64,000 nucleotides of DNA from Kribbella pratensis (GTDB lineage Bacteria > Actinomycetota > Actinomycetes > Propionibacteriales > Kribbellaceae), in assembly GCF_004365355.1 (NCBI RefSeq), contig NZ_SODP01000003.1, forward strand, positions 310,001 to 374,000, given 5' to 3'. This document shows positions 15,572 to 23,987 of this stretch, one piece after another. The position numbers and the translations under genes were made by a program. How positions within the stretch are numbered: position 1 is the stretch's first letter; the number at the start of each line of letters is the position of its first letter. The notes below the pieces were generated by a model. The model was not told the DNA's origin, did no database searches, and saw only the letters and a list, made by a program, of their open reading frames with translations.

Positions 15572-16762
15572 ATGTCCGCACGGATCTACCTGCTCGGCGC
15601 CGGTGCGTTCGCGGTCGGCACCAGCGCGTACGTCGTGTCCGGTGTGCTCCCCGACGTGAGCTCCGAGCTGCATGTCTCGCTGACTGCCGCGGGCCAGCTC
15701 GCCACCGCGTTCTCCCTGTCTTATGCGATCGGTGCGCCGATCCTCTCCACGCTGACCGGCCGGTGGGAGCGCCGTACGCTCCTCATCGCCGCACTGGTCC
15801 TGGCCGCGCTCGGCAACCTGGTCGCCGCGCTGGCCGTCAACTACCCGATCCTGATCGCCGGCCGGGTCGTGGCCGCGTTCGGCGCCGCCATGTACACCCC
15901 GGCAGCCACTCTGTTCGCCACGAGTTTGCTGCGACCGGAGGAGCGCGGTAGAGCAGTCGCCATCGTCTTCGGCGGTCTGACCTTCGCGCTGGTGCTCGGC
16001 GTACCTGCTGGGACGCTGCTCGGCCCGAGCCTTGGCTACAAGGGCGTCTTCGCTCTGATCACCGCAGTCGCCGTACTGGTCGCTATCGCCGAGCGGGCCG
16101 CGCTGCCCACGGTCGACGCACCACCGGCGGTCAGTCTGCGCGAACGCTTCGCCGGTGTGACCGATCGGCGCGTGCAGATCATCCTGGCGATCACAGTCCT
16201 CGCAGTGCTCGCGGCGTTCAGCGTGTACATCTACATCGTCCCGCTGCTGAAGCACACCGCCGGTCTGAGCGGCAGTGTCACCGGTCTGCTCCTTCTGCTG
16301 TACGGCGTGGGCGCGGTCGTCGGCAACTTCCTCGGCGGGCGGGTCACGGACCGCTTCGGCAGTCTCCGTACTCTCGCCGTCCTGATGATCGGCATCACCG
16401 CCGTCCTCGCGACGCTCGACGTCACGCTGACGACCGAGGTGGGTGCCGGTGCCGCACTAGTGGTGTGGGGCATGCTGACCTGGGCCTTCAACCCGCCGAT
16501 CCAGAACCTGTTGCTCGAGCTCGGCGGCGGCCTGCTGATCTCGCTCAACGCGTCCGCCATCTACCTGGGAGCCGGACTGTCGGCCGTGGTCGGCGGACTG
16601 GTTATCCAGTCATTCGGCGTCGGCTATCTGCCGGTGCTGGCCAGCGCACTGTCGCTGGTCGTGCTCGGCCTGGTCTACGCGCTGTGGCGTGACTCTGCGC
16701 TTCAGCGGGTCGAGGAGCTCGAGCGCGAGGAAGACATCTTCCTCACAGCCACAGCTGACTGA
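15572..16762 (+). CDS. MFS exporter (DHA1 type)
   Basis: 396-aa, 12-helix major facilitator. Helix 1-2: RIYLLGAGAFAVGTSAYVVSGVLPDV; loop 2-3: GRWERRTLL; helix 4: AGRVVAAFGAAMYTPAA; helix 5 carries GVPAGTLLGPSLGY, the antiporter motif region. It belongs with AraJ/chloramphenicol-resistance-type exporters of hydrophobic compounds or sugars. GGAAGGCCTTCG precedes the ATG. Probably controlled by the divergent ArsR-type protein. Confidence 0.9.
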   Translation: MSARIYLLGAGAFAVGTSAYVVSGVLPDVSSELHVSLTAAGQLATAFSLSYAIGAPILSTLTGRWERRTLLIAALVLAALGNLVAALAVNYPILIAGRVVAAFGAAMYTPAATLFATSLLRPEERGRAVAIVFGGLTFALVLGVPAGTLLGPSLGYKGVFALITAVAVLVAIAERAALPTVDAPPAVSLRERFAGVTDRRVQIILAITVLAVLAAFSVYIYIVPLLKHTAGLSGSVTGLLLLLYGVGAVVGNFLGGRVTDRFGSLRTLAVLMIGITAVLATLDVTLTTEVGAGAALVVWGMLTWAFNPPIQNLLLELGGGLLISLNASAIYLGAGLSAVVGGLVIQSFGVGYLPVLASALSLVVLGLVYALWRDSALQRVEELEREEDIFLTATAD

Positions 16763-16793
16763 GGAGGCCCTGCGGTAGGGCAGGCTTCTGCCC

Positions 16794-17807
16794 ATGCGTC
16801 TGCTTGCCGGTGTGCTGTTGCTCGCCTCCACTCTGACGGGCTCCAGCGATCCGGCGGCAGTGGTCGACGGCTGGAAGACCTCACCGGTGTACGTCGATCC
16901 GACACAGCGATCGCTGGTGTCGGACAAGGACGCCGCCGCGCTGGCTGACCGGGTGAACGGGCACGACCCTGCGATTCGCATCGCGGTCGTGCCCGCTGCC
17001 GTACTCGGGGCCGGCGACCAGAGCGCGGCCGCCCATACGTACGTCGACCAGCTGGTGGATCGTCAGCAGGCGGACGGCATCTATCTGGTGGTGTTCGGCG
17101 GCGCGATCAGCTGGGGGAGTGCGGTCGGCATCGACACTCCGATCGCGGAGATCCTCACCGACGAGCTGGGCAAGCACAGCCGCTCCGATCCGGTCGGCAC
17201 GCTCAACGGTGTGCTCGACCAGCTCGACGTACCGAAGACGTCGTCAGGCCCAGGATGGTTATGGGCTGGGGCGGGCGTCCTGGTGCTGCTCCTGGCTGCT
17301 CTGTTCCTCGCTCGCTCGATACGTGCGCTGTCGCGCAGGAAGGACGAAGGACCCGCGCTCTACCGGCCGTCGTACGAGGTGTTGCCCGACGAGGTGGACA
17401 CCGTCGACGAGCGGCGTTCGACTGCCCGCGAGGACGTCACGCGGTTCGGTGAGGAACTGGATGCGGCGGACGTGCGTCTGGACGGCCATGACATCACTGA
17501 CACTGCGGCAGATGTGCAGGCGGCGATGGATGCGTACGCCGACGCCGGTCGCGTTGTCGACGGAGAGCCTGACGACGACAAGCTGCGCGAAGTCCGGGCC
17601 ACGGTCGAGTACGGGCGCTGGAGACTGGCCTGTGCGCAGGCGAAGGTCGCCGGCACACCCGCTCCGGCACGCAGAGCCGCGTGCTTCTTCGACCCCAGCC
17701 ACGGCACGTCCTTGACCGACTGGATGTACACGCCGGCCGGCGGCAAGCCACGGGAAGTCCCGGTCTGTACTGCCTGCCGCGACCGCCTCTCGGGAGGATC
17801 ACGATGA
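16794..17807 (+). CDS. TPM-like membrane protein with Cys-motif tail (paralog 1)
   Basis: 337 aa: signal peptide (RLLAGVLLLASTLTGSSD), an extracytoplasmic domain of about 130 aa resembling the TPM/YgcG fold (IRIAVVPAAVLG, ADGIYLVVFGG), one membrane helix (about 155-175), then a cytoplasmic helical region and a C-terminal CFFDPSHG ... VCTACRDRL, a probable zinc-binding knuckle. The next gene repeats the same architecture. Function unknown. The ATG follows GGTAGGG; the stop overlaps the next start as ATGA. Confidence 0.8.
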   Translation: MRLLAGVLLLASTLTGSSDPAAVVDGWKTSPVYVDPTQRSLVSDKDAAALADRVNGHDPAIRIAVVPAAVLGAGDQSAAAHTYVDQLVDRQQADGIYLVVFGGAISWGSAVGIDTPIAEILTDELGKHSRSDPVGTLNGVLDQLDVPKTSSGPGWLWAGAGVLVLLLAALFLARSIRALSRRKDEGPALYRPSYEVLPDEVDTVDERRSTAREDVTRFGEELDAADVRLDGHDITDTAADVQAAMDAYADAGRVVDGEPDDDKLREVRATVEYGRWRLACAQAKVAGTPAPARRAACFFDPSHGTSLTDWMYTPAGGKPREVPVCTACRDRLSGGSR

Positions 17808-19222
17808 AACGTCTGCTCGGTGCGTTCGCCATCATCGCTCTATCGGCCCTGCCCGCGTTGCCGGCGCATGCGGCCACAGACCCAGACGCGTACATGAACA
17901 CCGTTGCCAGTCACCTGGGCGACGCCGGTGTCTGGGTCGACCCGGACGTGAAAGAGCTGACCAGCAGTGAGGTCGCGGAGCTCGACGCCGCTGCCAAGCA
18001 GGCGTCCGCTCCGATCCGGATCGCTGTCATCCCTGCGTCGAAGATCAACACGTCTGACAGCGGGTACTACGTGAACCTCGCCTGGGAGGGTGAGGAGATC
18101 GCGGACCAGCTGTACGACCGCGTCGGCGTCGAGGGCGTGTACGGCGTACTCGTCGATGCGAACTCGGAGTCCCAGGGACGCGGGTTCCACGCCGTACAGC
18201 GGGCCGACCACGGACCGACGTACTTCGTCGGCGACGCCGTGGACCAGGCGGTCGACTGCTGTGCGCCGGACTACGAGCCGATGCTGGAGAAGTTCATCGA
18301 GCGGGCTCAGGTGATCAACAAGCCGTTCTACGTCGATGCCGCGCCGTACGCCGGTGGCCTGGCCGGGGTGATCGGGCTCTGGTACGGCCTGACCGCGTGG
18401 GGTGCTCGCAGGACCCGGCGGAAGGACGAGAAGGCTCACCTCGACGTCAGCAAGCCGCTGCTGGACGAGGAGATCATCGCGCTGTCGCAACAGGTCTCCG
18501 CGCTGCCGACTGTGTCCGACCCGCAGCAGTCCAAGCTGTCGAAGGACGTGCTCGACACGGTCGAGAAAGCGCGGCATCGGCTGGACGAAGCGAAGGGCGA
18601 CAAGGACATCGAGGCAGTCACGACACTGCTCGGCTCCGCCCGCTACGGACTGGCGTGCCTGGACGCGGTCCGGGGCGGCAAGCCGATCCCGGAGCCGACA
18701 GCACCATGCTTCTTCGACCCACGGCACGGACCGAGCACCGACCAGATCGAGTGGAAGCCCGAGGAAGGGGCCGCACGTGCGGTTGACGTCTGCGCCGCCT
18801 GCAAACAGCGTGACGCGGCCGGTGACGAGCCCCAGATCCGCATGGTGAAGGGCTGGCAGCTCTCGACGCCCTACTGGGAGCACGCCGAAGACCTCGCCGC
18901 GTACGTCGACGGCTACTGGTCGCAGGGCGACGGGCGGGTGTGGTGGTTCCCGGACTCCGACTTCCGCCGCCGCAGCGAGGAGATGCGGTCCCGCTGGCGG
19001 TCCCGTCGGCCAGGTGCACGCTTCAGCCGCTTCAGCTCGGACGTCGGCAGCTCCGTCGGCGACTGGGCAGCCTCGTCGAGCAGCAGTTCGGGCGATGACA
19101 GCGGGAACAGTTGGTACAGCGGTTCGAGCCGGCGAAGCTCCTTCTCGTCGCGGACGCGCTCGAGCGGTGGCGGCTCGTCCCGGCGCTCGTCGCGCCGGTC
19201 GGGTGGATCCCGCGGGTTCTAA
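17804..19222 (+). CDS. TPM-like membrane protein with Cys motif and RS-rich tail (paralog 2)
   Basis: 472 aa, paralogous to the preceding gene: signal peptide ending AHAATD, TPM-like domain (IRIAVIPASKIN, GVEGVYGVLVDANSE), membrane helix (about 185-205), helical linker, CFFDPRHG and VCAACKQRD. It then adds about 130 residues ending in a low-complexity tail of Ser, Arg and Gly (from about residue 400), much as YgcG-type proteins end in a Gly/Ser-rich tail. GGAGGATCACG precedes the ATG. Its stop overlaps the convergent HelR gene. Confidence 0.82.
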   Translation: MKRLLGAFAIIALSALPALPAHAATDPDAYMNTVASHLGDAGVWVDPDVKELTSSEVAELDAAAKQASAPIRIAVIPASKINTSDSGYYVNLAWEGEEIADQLYDRVGVEGVYGVLVDANSESQGRGFHAVQRADHGPTYFVGDAVDQAVDCCAPDYEPMLEKFIERAQVINKPFYVDAAPYAGGLAGVIGLWYGLTAWGARRTRRKDEKAHLDVSKPLLDEEIIALSQQVSALPTVSDPQQSKLSKDVLDTVEKARHRLDEAKGDKDIEAVTTLLGSARYGLACLDAVRGGKPIPEPTAPCFFDPRHGPSTDQIEWKPEEGAARAVDVCAACKQRDAAGDEPQIRMVKGWQLSTPYWEHAEDLAAYVDGYWSQGDGRVWWFPDSDFRRRSEEMRSRWRSRRPGARFSRFSSDVGSSVGDWAASSSSSSGDDSGNSWYSGSSRRSSFSSRTRSSGGGSSRRSSRRSGGSRGF

Positions 19223-21231
19223 ATATGCGCAGTTAGGACTGCCGGCAGGTCTTCGTTGTGGACCACGACGAGTGAGGTGACGGCGCGGGTCAGGCAGACG
19301 TAGAGCCGACGGAGACCGGTCCGCTCGTCGGCCTCACCGGCCACGATGCCGGCCGGCTCCACCAGCACTACGTGGTCGAACTCCAGACCCTTGGCGAGTG
19401 ACGCCGGTACGACGTCCAGGTGCGCGTCGACGTCGTCTTCGTCGCCAAGGACCGAGAACGCGATGCCGTGCAGTGCCTTCCGGGTCGCTGCCACCAGCGC
19501 GTCCGGAACGATCAGTCCGATCGAGCCCGGACGCTCGGACACCTCACGGACGGCGGTGACCGCGGCGGCGAGGCTGTCCGGTACGCGCGAGATCGTGAGC
19601 TCACCACGCGCCCGTCGTACGGCCGTCGGGGGCTTGAGGTGTGGTGCGATTGTCGGGAGGAGGCGGGCGGCGTACTCGATGACCTGGCCGGGGACGCGGA
19701 AGCCCGCGGTCAGCTCCTCGGTGTGGGCGCCCGTCTTGCCCAGATGCTTCAACGCTTCGTCCCAGGACGGCGTGGCCCACGGTGTGGTGCCCTGAGCGAT
19801 GTCACCGAGGACTGTCATCGAGCCGGTCGAGCAGCGTCGTCCGACCGCTCGCAGCTGCATAGCGGACAGGTCCTGTGCCTCGTCCAGTACGACGTGGCCG
19901 AGTGACGGCGTGCGGTCGACCAGATCGGCGATCTCGTCGATCAGCGTCGCGTCGGCGACGGACCACTTGGCCGCGCCGGCGGACCGCGGGACCTTGTCCC
20001 AGATCAGCATCGCCTGCTCGTCCGGGGTGAGGATGCCGTCGGCGTGCTCGGCCAGCAGCTCTGGGTCGGTGAAGAGGCGGAACAGCAGCTTCGCCGGGTC
20101 TACGGCCGGCCAGAGCGCCTCGGCGTACTGCTTGACCGGTCGGCTCCGCGCGACCGAGTCCTGGACGCGGTCGTCGGGCGAATCGCCCGCGGCCTCCATC
20201 CGCAGCAGGACCGCATGGGCGAGCCGCTGGGGCAGCATCGCCCGGCCCGCGCCGTACCGGATGCCGCGGTTGCGCAGCTCGGTGATCAGCTCCTCGGCCT
20301 GGTACGCCGCGACGCGCCAGCGGTGTGCTCCACGCGGCACTACCAGCGGCTCCTTGGGCAGGTTGACGTTCGACCAGACGGCCCGGTGCAGTACTTCGGC
20401 CATCCGTGCGTCGCCCTTGAGTACGTCGACCAGCGCCGGCCCCGGTCCGGCGATCTTCACCCGCGCGACCAGCTCCTCGACGGTGGTCTGCTTCGCCTCA
20501 ATTTCACCCAGTGCGGGGAGGACGTCGCCGATGTAGCGCAGGAAGCTCGCGTTCGGGCCGACCACGAGCACACCGGCCCGGCTGAGCTGGTCCCGGTACG
20601 CATAGAGCAGGTACGCCGCTCTGTGCAGCCCGACCGCTGTCTTACCGGTGCCGGGCGCCCCCTGCACGCAAATGGTGTCGTCGACGCCGGCCCGGACGAT
20701 CACGTCCTGCTCCGGCTGGATGGTCGCCACGATGTCACGCATCGGGCCGGAACGCGGCCGCTCGATCTCAGCGTCCAGGATGTTGCTGTGCTGCTCGGTC
20801 GGAGCAGTGCTGGTCAGGTCCTCGTCCTCGAACGCCGTCATCTCGCCGTGCGTGAAGCCGAACCGCCGGCGTACCCCCACGCCCATCGGCTCGGTCTTGC
20901 TGGCCCGGTAGAACGGCACCGAGATGTCTGCTCGCCAGTCCACGACGAGCGGCTCGCCCAGCGCGTCGTTCACATGCCGGCGGCCGATGTGGAAGGTCTC
21001 ATCGGTCGGCTCGAGGTAGTCGAGCCGCCCGAAGAACAGCGGTACGTCCGGGTCGTCCTCCAGCTCTTTCATCCGCCGGTAGATGGCGGCCTTCAGGAAC
21101 TCCTGGTTGACCCGGTCGGCGCTGTGGATCTCCAGTGCGCCGGTCTTGTCCCGCATCACGGCCAGCGCGGCCCGGGAGTTCTTGAGGTAGTCCTTCTCGG
21201 CCTGGAGGGTGTCGGACGTATCGGGGGGCAT
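19219..21231 (-). CDS. helR: HelR/HelD-type RNA polymerase recycling ATPase
   Basis: 670 aa, superfamily 1 (UvrD-like) ATPase of the HelD/HelR class. N-terminal coiled coil (QAEKDYLKNSRAALAVMRDK); Walker A GAPGTGKTAVGLHRAAYLLY about residue 189; Walker B HVVLDEAQDLS; motif VI region LRRLYVCLTRAVTSLVVVH. The family removes stalled RNA polymerase and, in actinomycetes, HelR displaces rifamycins. No rifamycin-associated promoter element was seen before its start. Sharing of the last bases with the convergent gene (stop codons overlap) is notable. Assignment to HelR rather than HelD is by overall resemblance. Confidence 0.85.
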   Translation of the reverse strand: MPPDTSDTLQAEKDYLKNSRAALAVMRDKTGALEIHSADRVNQEFLKAAIYRRMKELEDDPDVPLFFGRLDYLEPTDETFHIGRRHVNDALGEPLVVDWRADISVPFYRASKTEPMGVGVRRRFGFTHGEMTAFEDEDLTSTAPTEQHSNILDAEIERPRSGPMRDIVATIQPEQDVIVRAGVDDTICVQGAPGTGKTAVGLHRAAYLLYAYRDQLSRAGVLVVGPNASFLRYIGDVLPALGEIEAKQTTVEELVARVKIAGPGPALVDVLKGDARMAEVLHRAVWSNVNLPKEPLVVPRGAHRWRVAAYQAEELITELRNRGIRYGAGRAMLPQRLAHAVLLRMEAAGDSPDDRVQDSVARSRPVKQYAEALWPAVDPAKLLFRLFTDPELLAEHADGILTPDEQAMLIWDKVPRSAGAAKWSVADATLIDEIADLVDRTPSLGHVVLDEAQDLSAMQLRAVGRRCSTGSMTVLGDIAQGTTPWATPSWDEALKHLGKTGAHTEELTAGFRVPGQVIEYAARLLPTIAPHLKPPTAVRRARGELTISRVPDSLAAAVTAVREVSERPGSIGLIVPDALVAATRKALHGIAFSVLGDEDDVDAHLDVVPASLAKGLEFDHVVLVEPAGIVAGEADERTGLRRLYVCLTRAVTSLVVVHNEDLPAVLTAHI

Positions 21232-21269
21232 GCTGAAACCTCCGGCAGCAGTGGGGGAGCCCAGTTACG

Positions 21270-22058
21270 TTACTTGAGCACCTTCCGTGGTGGTACCGAA
21301 TTACGCGAGTGCGGCTTGTCGGCGTGCAGGCCGGACCGGAGCAGGAACGGCAGGCTGGCTGCCAGCAGTAGGAGGGCGACGATGCCGTCCAGCCAGTAGT
21401 GGTTGCCGGTCATCACGACCACGCCGAACGTGATGATCGGGTGCAGCAGCCACAGCCAGCGCCAGCGCGACCTGGTGATCAGGATCATCGAGAGGGCGAT
21501 CAGAGCCGCCCAGCCGACGTGCAGACTCGGCATCGCGGCGAACTGGTTCGCCGGCCCGCCGGTGTGTTCCGGGCCGTAGACGGACTGACCGAACCGCAGC
21601 CCGGTGTCGACGAAGCCCGGCATCATCCGCGGCGGCGCGAGCGGGAACGCGATGTGACCGATCAGTGCGAGTCCGGTCAGCGACACCATCGTCCACCGGA
21701 CATGCGAGTAGGCCTTCGGGCGCCAGATGCTCAGCCAGAGCAGTACGGCGGCAGTCAGCGGCGCATGCACGCTCGCGTAGTACAGGTTGGCGCCTTCGAC
21801 CAGGTGAGGGAACTGGAGCGCCCAGTGCTGGATCGTGGCCTCGTTCGGCAGGTGCAGCCAGTTCTGGAACGACAACACCTCGTGTGCATGGCCGAACGCG
21901 GAGCCGGTATGCCGGGCCGCGATCTGCCGCCCCGCACTGTAGACGAGGAAGAGGGTGGCCAACAGGACTGCTTCCCGTACCACCCTCCAGAAAACCTGGA
22001 CCCCTCGTTGCTGCTGTTCCCCACCCTGCCCCACCCGCTCCAGCGCTTCGATCCCCAT
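21270..22058 (-). CDS. PAP2-superfamily membrane phosphatase/transferase
   Basis: 262 aa, about six membrane helices with the PAP2 (inositolphosphotransferase-like) active-site blocks: PLAPPRMMPGF, AMPSLHVGWA and NHYWLDG with the paired His residues. Such proteins transfer or remove phosphate from lipids, for example in phosphoinositol or undecaprenyl metabolism. Start chosen at the ATG 22058 because the extra upstream codons run into the hairpin at 22088-22129. No clear Shine-Dalgarno sequence. Confidence 0.87.
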   Translation of the reverse strand: MGIEALERVGQGGEQQQRGVQVFWRVVREAVLLATLFLVYSAGRQIAARHTGSAFGHAHEVLSFQNWLHLPNEATIQHWALQFPHLVEGANLYYASVHAPLTAAVLLWLSIWRPKAYSHVRWTMVSLTGLALIGHIAFPLAPPRMMPGFVDTGLRFGQSVYGPEHTGGPANQFAAMPSLHVGWAALIALSMILITRSRWRWLWLLHPIITFGVVVMTGNHYWLDGIVALLLLAASLPFLLRSGLHADKPHSRNSVPPRKVLK

Positions 22059-22087
22059 ACTTTTCGACGGTACCTGGCGTTCCCACA

Positions 22088-22129
22088 GGGTTTGCCCAGG
22101 CGCAACCCTGGCGTTGCCCTGGGCAACCC
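22088..22129 (-). terminator. Nested hairpin downstream of ABC operon
   Basis: GGGTTTGCCCAGG (22088-22100) pairs with CCTGGGCAACCC (22118-22129) with one bulged base, and inside it GCAAC (22102-22106) pairs with GTTGC (22113-22117). It lies between the last permease gene and the PAP2 gene on the minus strand, so it is probably the operon terminator or an attenuator for the PAP2 gene. Confidence 0.6.
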
Positions 22130-22158
22130 CCGAAACGTGCTTTGAGACGGAGCTGTGA

Positions 22159-23046
22159 TCAGCCCTTGACAGCTCCGGTGAGAACGCCCTTCGCGAAGTG
22201 GCGCTGCAGGAACGGGTAGATGACCAGGATCGGCACAATCGAGACGACCAGGATCGCCATCTGGATCGAGGCCTGCGGCGGAAGCAGTTCGGTGCCCAGC
22301 TCGGCACTACCCAGTTGGGTGTCGTTGATGACGTAGGTCCGCAGCACCAGCTGCAACGGCCAGAGCTTGGAGTCGTTGAGGTAGAGCAGTGCGGAGAAGA
22401 ACGCGTTCCAGTACGCCACTGCGTAGAACAGGCCGATCACGGACAGCACTGCCTTCGACAGCGGCAGCACGATGTATGTGAACGTCTTGAGCTCACCCGC
22501 GCCGTCGATCCGGGCGCTCTCGGTGATCTCGTTCGGCAGGTTCATGAAGAACGCCCGCAGGACGACGACGTTGAACGCGCTGATCATCGTCGGCACGATC
22601 AAGGCCCAGATGCTGTCCAGCAGCCCGACGCCCTTCACGGTCAGGTACGTCGGGATGATGCCCGGCGAGAACAGCATGCTGAACAGCACAATCAGCAGGA
22701 TCGGCCGCCCGGCCGTGAACGCGGGCCGCGCCAGCGCGTACGCGAGCAGACACGACACGGTCAGACTGAGCAGCGTGCCGACGACGGTGACGAAGATGCT
22801 GACGAACAGCGCCTGGGTCACCACGCCGCCGGCGAACAGCGATTCGTACGCCGCGAAGTTCACCGACTTCGGCAACAGCACCAGGCCGCCGGACTCGTTG
22901 ATCTGCTTGTTCGGCGCCACGCTGGTCGAGATCACGCCGACGAACGGGATGATCACGACCGCGCAGAAGACCAGCAGCACGAGACCCTTGAAGATCCGCA
23001 TCGGCCAGCCGGGCATCGGCACGCCCTGGACGATCTTGGTACTCAT
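22159..23046 (-). CDS. Carbohydrate ABC transporter permease (LplC/MalG-like)
   Basis: 295 aa, six membrane helices and the inner-membrane EAA loop ESARIDGAGELKTFTYIVLPL near residue 185, which docks the ATPase. Sequence style (long gap, PPQASIQMA near the C-terminus) is that of LplC/YtcP-type permeases for oligosaccharides. Overlaps the upstream permease by four bases. Third gene of the importer operon; no ATPase gene is present, so a shared MsiK-like ATPase is probably used. Confidence 0.93.
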   Translation of the reverse strand: MSTKIVQGVPMPGWPMRIFKGLVLLVFCAVVIIPFVGVISTSVAPNKQINESGGLVLLPKSVNFAAYESLFAGGVVTQALFVSIFVTVVGTLLSLTVSCLLAYALARPAFTAGRPILLIVLFSMLFSPGIIPTYLTVKGVGLLDSIWALIVPTMISAFNVVVLRAFFMNLPNEITESARIDGAGELKTFTYIVLPLSKAVLSVIGLFYAVAYWNAFFSALLYLNDSKLWPLQLVLRTYVINDTQLGSAELGTELLPPQASIQMAILVVSIVPILVIYPFLQRHFAKGVLTGAVKG

Positions 23047-23987
23047 CGCTGGTACACCCCTTGCTCGCCGAAGATGTGCGCGACCTTGTTCGCGGTGAGG
23101 ACGAGGACGACGCCGACGACGCCCTTGACCAGTCCGACCGCGGCCGCGACACCCCAGGCGCCACCGAGTACGCCGTTGTTGTAGACGTACGTGTCCAGTA
23201 CTTCGCTGACGTCCCGGCCGACCGCTTGTTGCTGCAAGATGATCTGCTCGAACCCGACGGTCAGCGAGTCACCGAGCCGCAGGATGAACAGCAGGATGAT
23301 GATCCCGCGCAGTCCGGGCAGCGTGACGTGCCACAGCTGTTTCATCCGGCTCGCGCCGTCCACACTCGCCGCCTCGTACAACTGCGAGTCGATCTGCGAC
23401 AGCGCGGCCAGGAACAGGATGGTCGCCCACCCGGTGTCCTTCCAGATGATCTGCGACGTCAGCAGCACGTGGAACAGCTCGGAGTTCCCGATGATGTTGA
23501 TCGTGGCCAGGTCGTGGGAGCGCAGGTAGTTGTTCAGCAACCCGCTGCCGCCGAGCATCTGCTGGAAGAGCGCGACCACGATCACCCAGGACATGAAGTG
23601 CGGCAGGTAGAGGATGCTCTGCGCGATCCGTTTGATCCGCTCGGAGAACAGCGAGTTCAGCAGCAGCGCGAGCAGGATCGGCGCCGGGAACACGAAGATC
23701 GACTGCAGGCAGGTGAGGATCAGCGTGTTCTTCAGCGCCCGCAGGAACGCCGGGTCGCCGTTGAAGATCACGCTGAAGTTCTCCCAGCCCGACCAGTCGC
23801 TGCTGGTGATGCCGAGGAACGGTTGGTAGTCCTTGAACGCGATCACGTTGCCCAGCAGCGGCACGTAGTGGAAGACGATGATCAGCGCGCAGCCGGGCAG
23901 TGCGAACAGCAGCAGGACGCGGTCGCGCAGCAGCCGCCGGCCGAGGCTCAGCTGCTGCTGCGGGCCCGTCTTGGATCGTTGCAGCAT
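23043..23987 (-). CDS. Carbohydrate ABC transporter permease (LplB-like)
   Basis: 314 aa. Six helices with FALPGCALIIVFHYVPLLGNVIAF first and the EAA loop EAASVDGASRMKQLWHVTLPGL near residue 215. LplB/UgpA-type partner of the following permease. Its ATG (23987) shares one base with the stop of the solute-binding-protein gene. It forms the heterodimeric channel with the LplC-like protein. Confidence 0.93.
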   Translation of the reverse strand: MLQRSKTGPQQQLSLGRRLLRDRVLLLFALPGCALIIVFHYVPLLGNVIAFKDYQPFLGITSSDWSGWENFSVIFNGDPAFLRALKNTLILTCLQSIFVFPAPILLALLLNSLFSERIKRIAQSILYLPHFMSWVIVVALFQQMLGGSGLLNNYLRSHDLATINIIGNSELFHVLLTSQIIWKDTGWATILFLAALSQIDSQLYEAASVDGASRMKQLWHVTLPGLRGIIILLFILRLGDSLTVGFEQIILQQQAVGRDVSEVLDTYVYNNGVLGGAWGVAAAVGLVKGVVGVVLVLTANKVAHIFGEQGVYQR

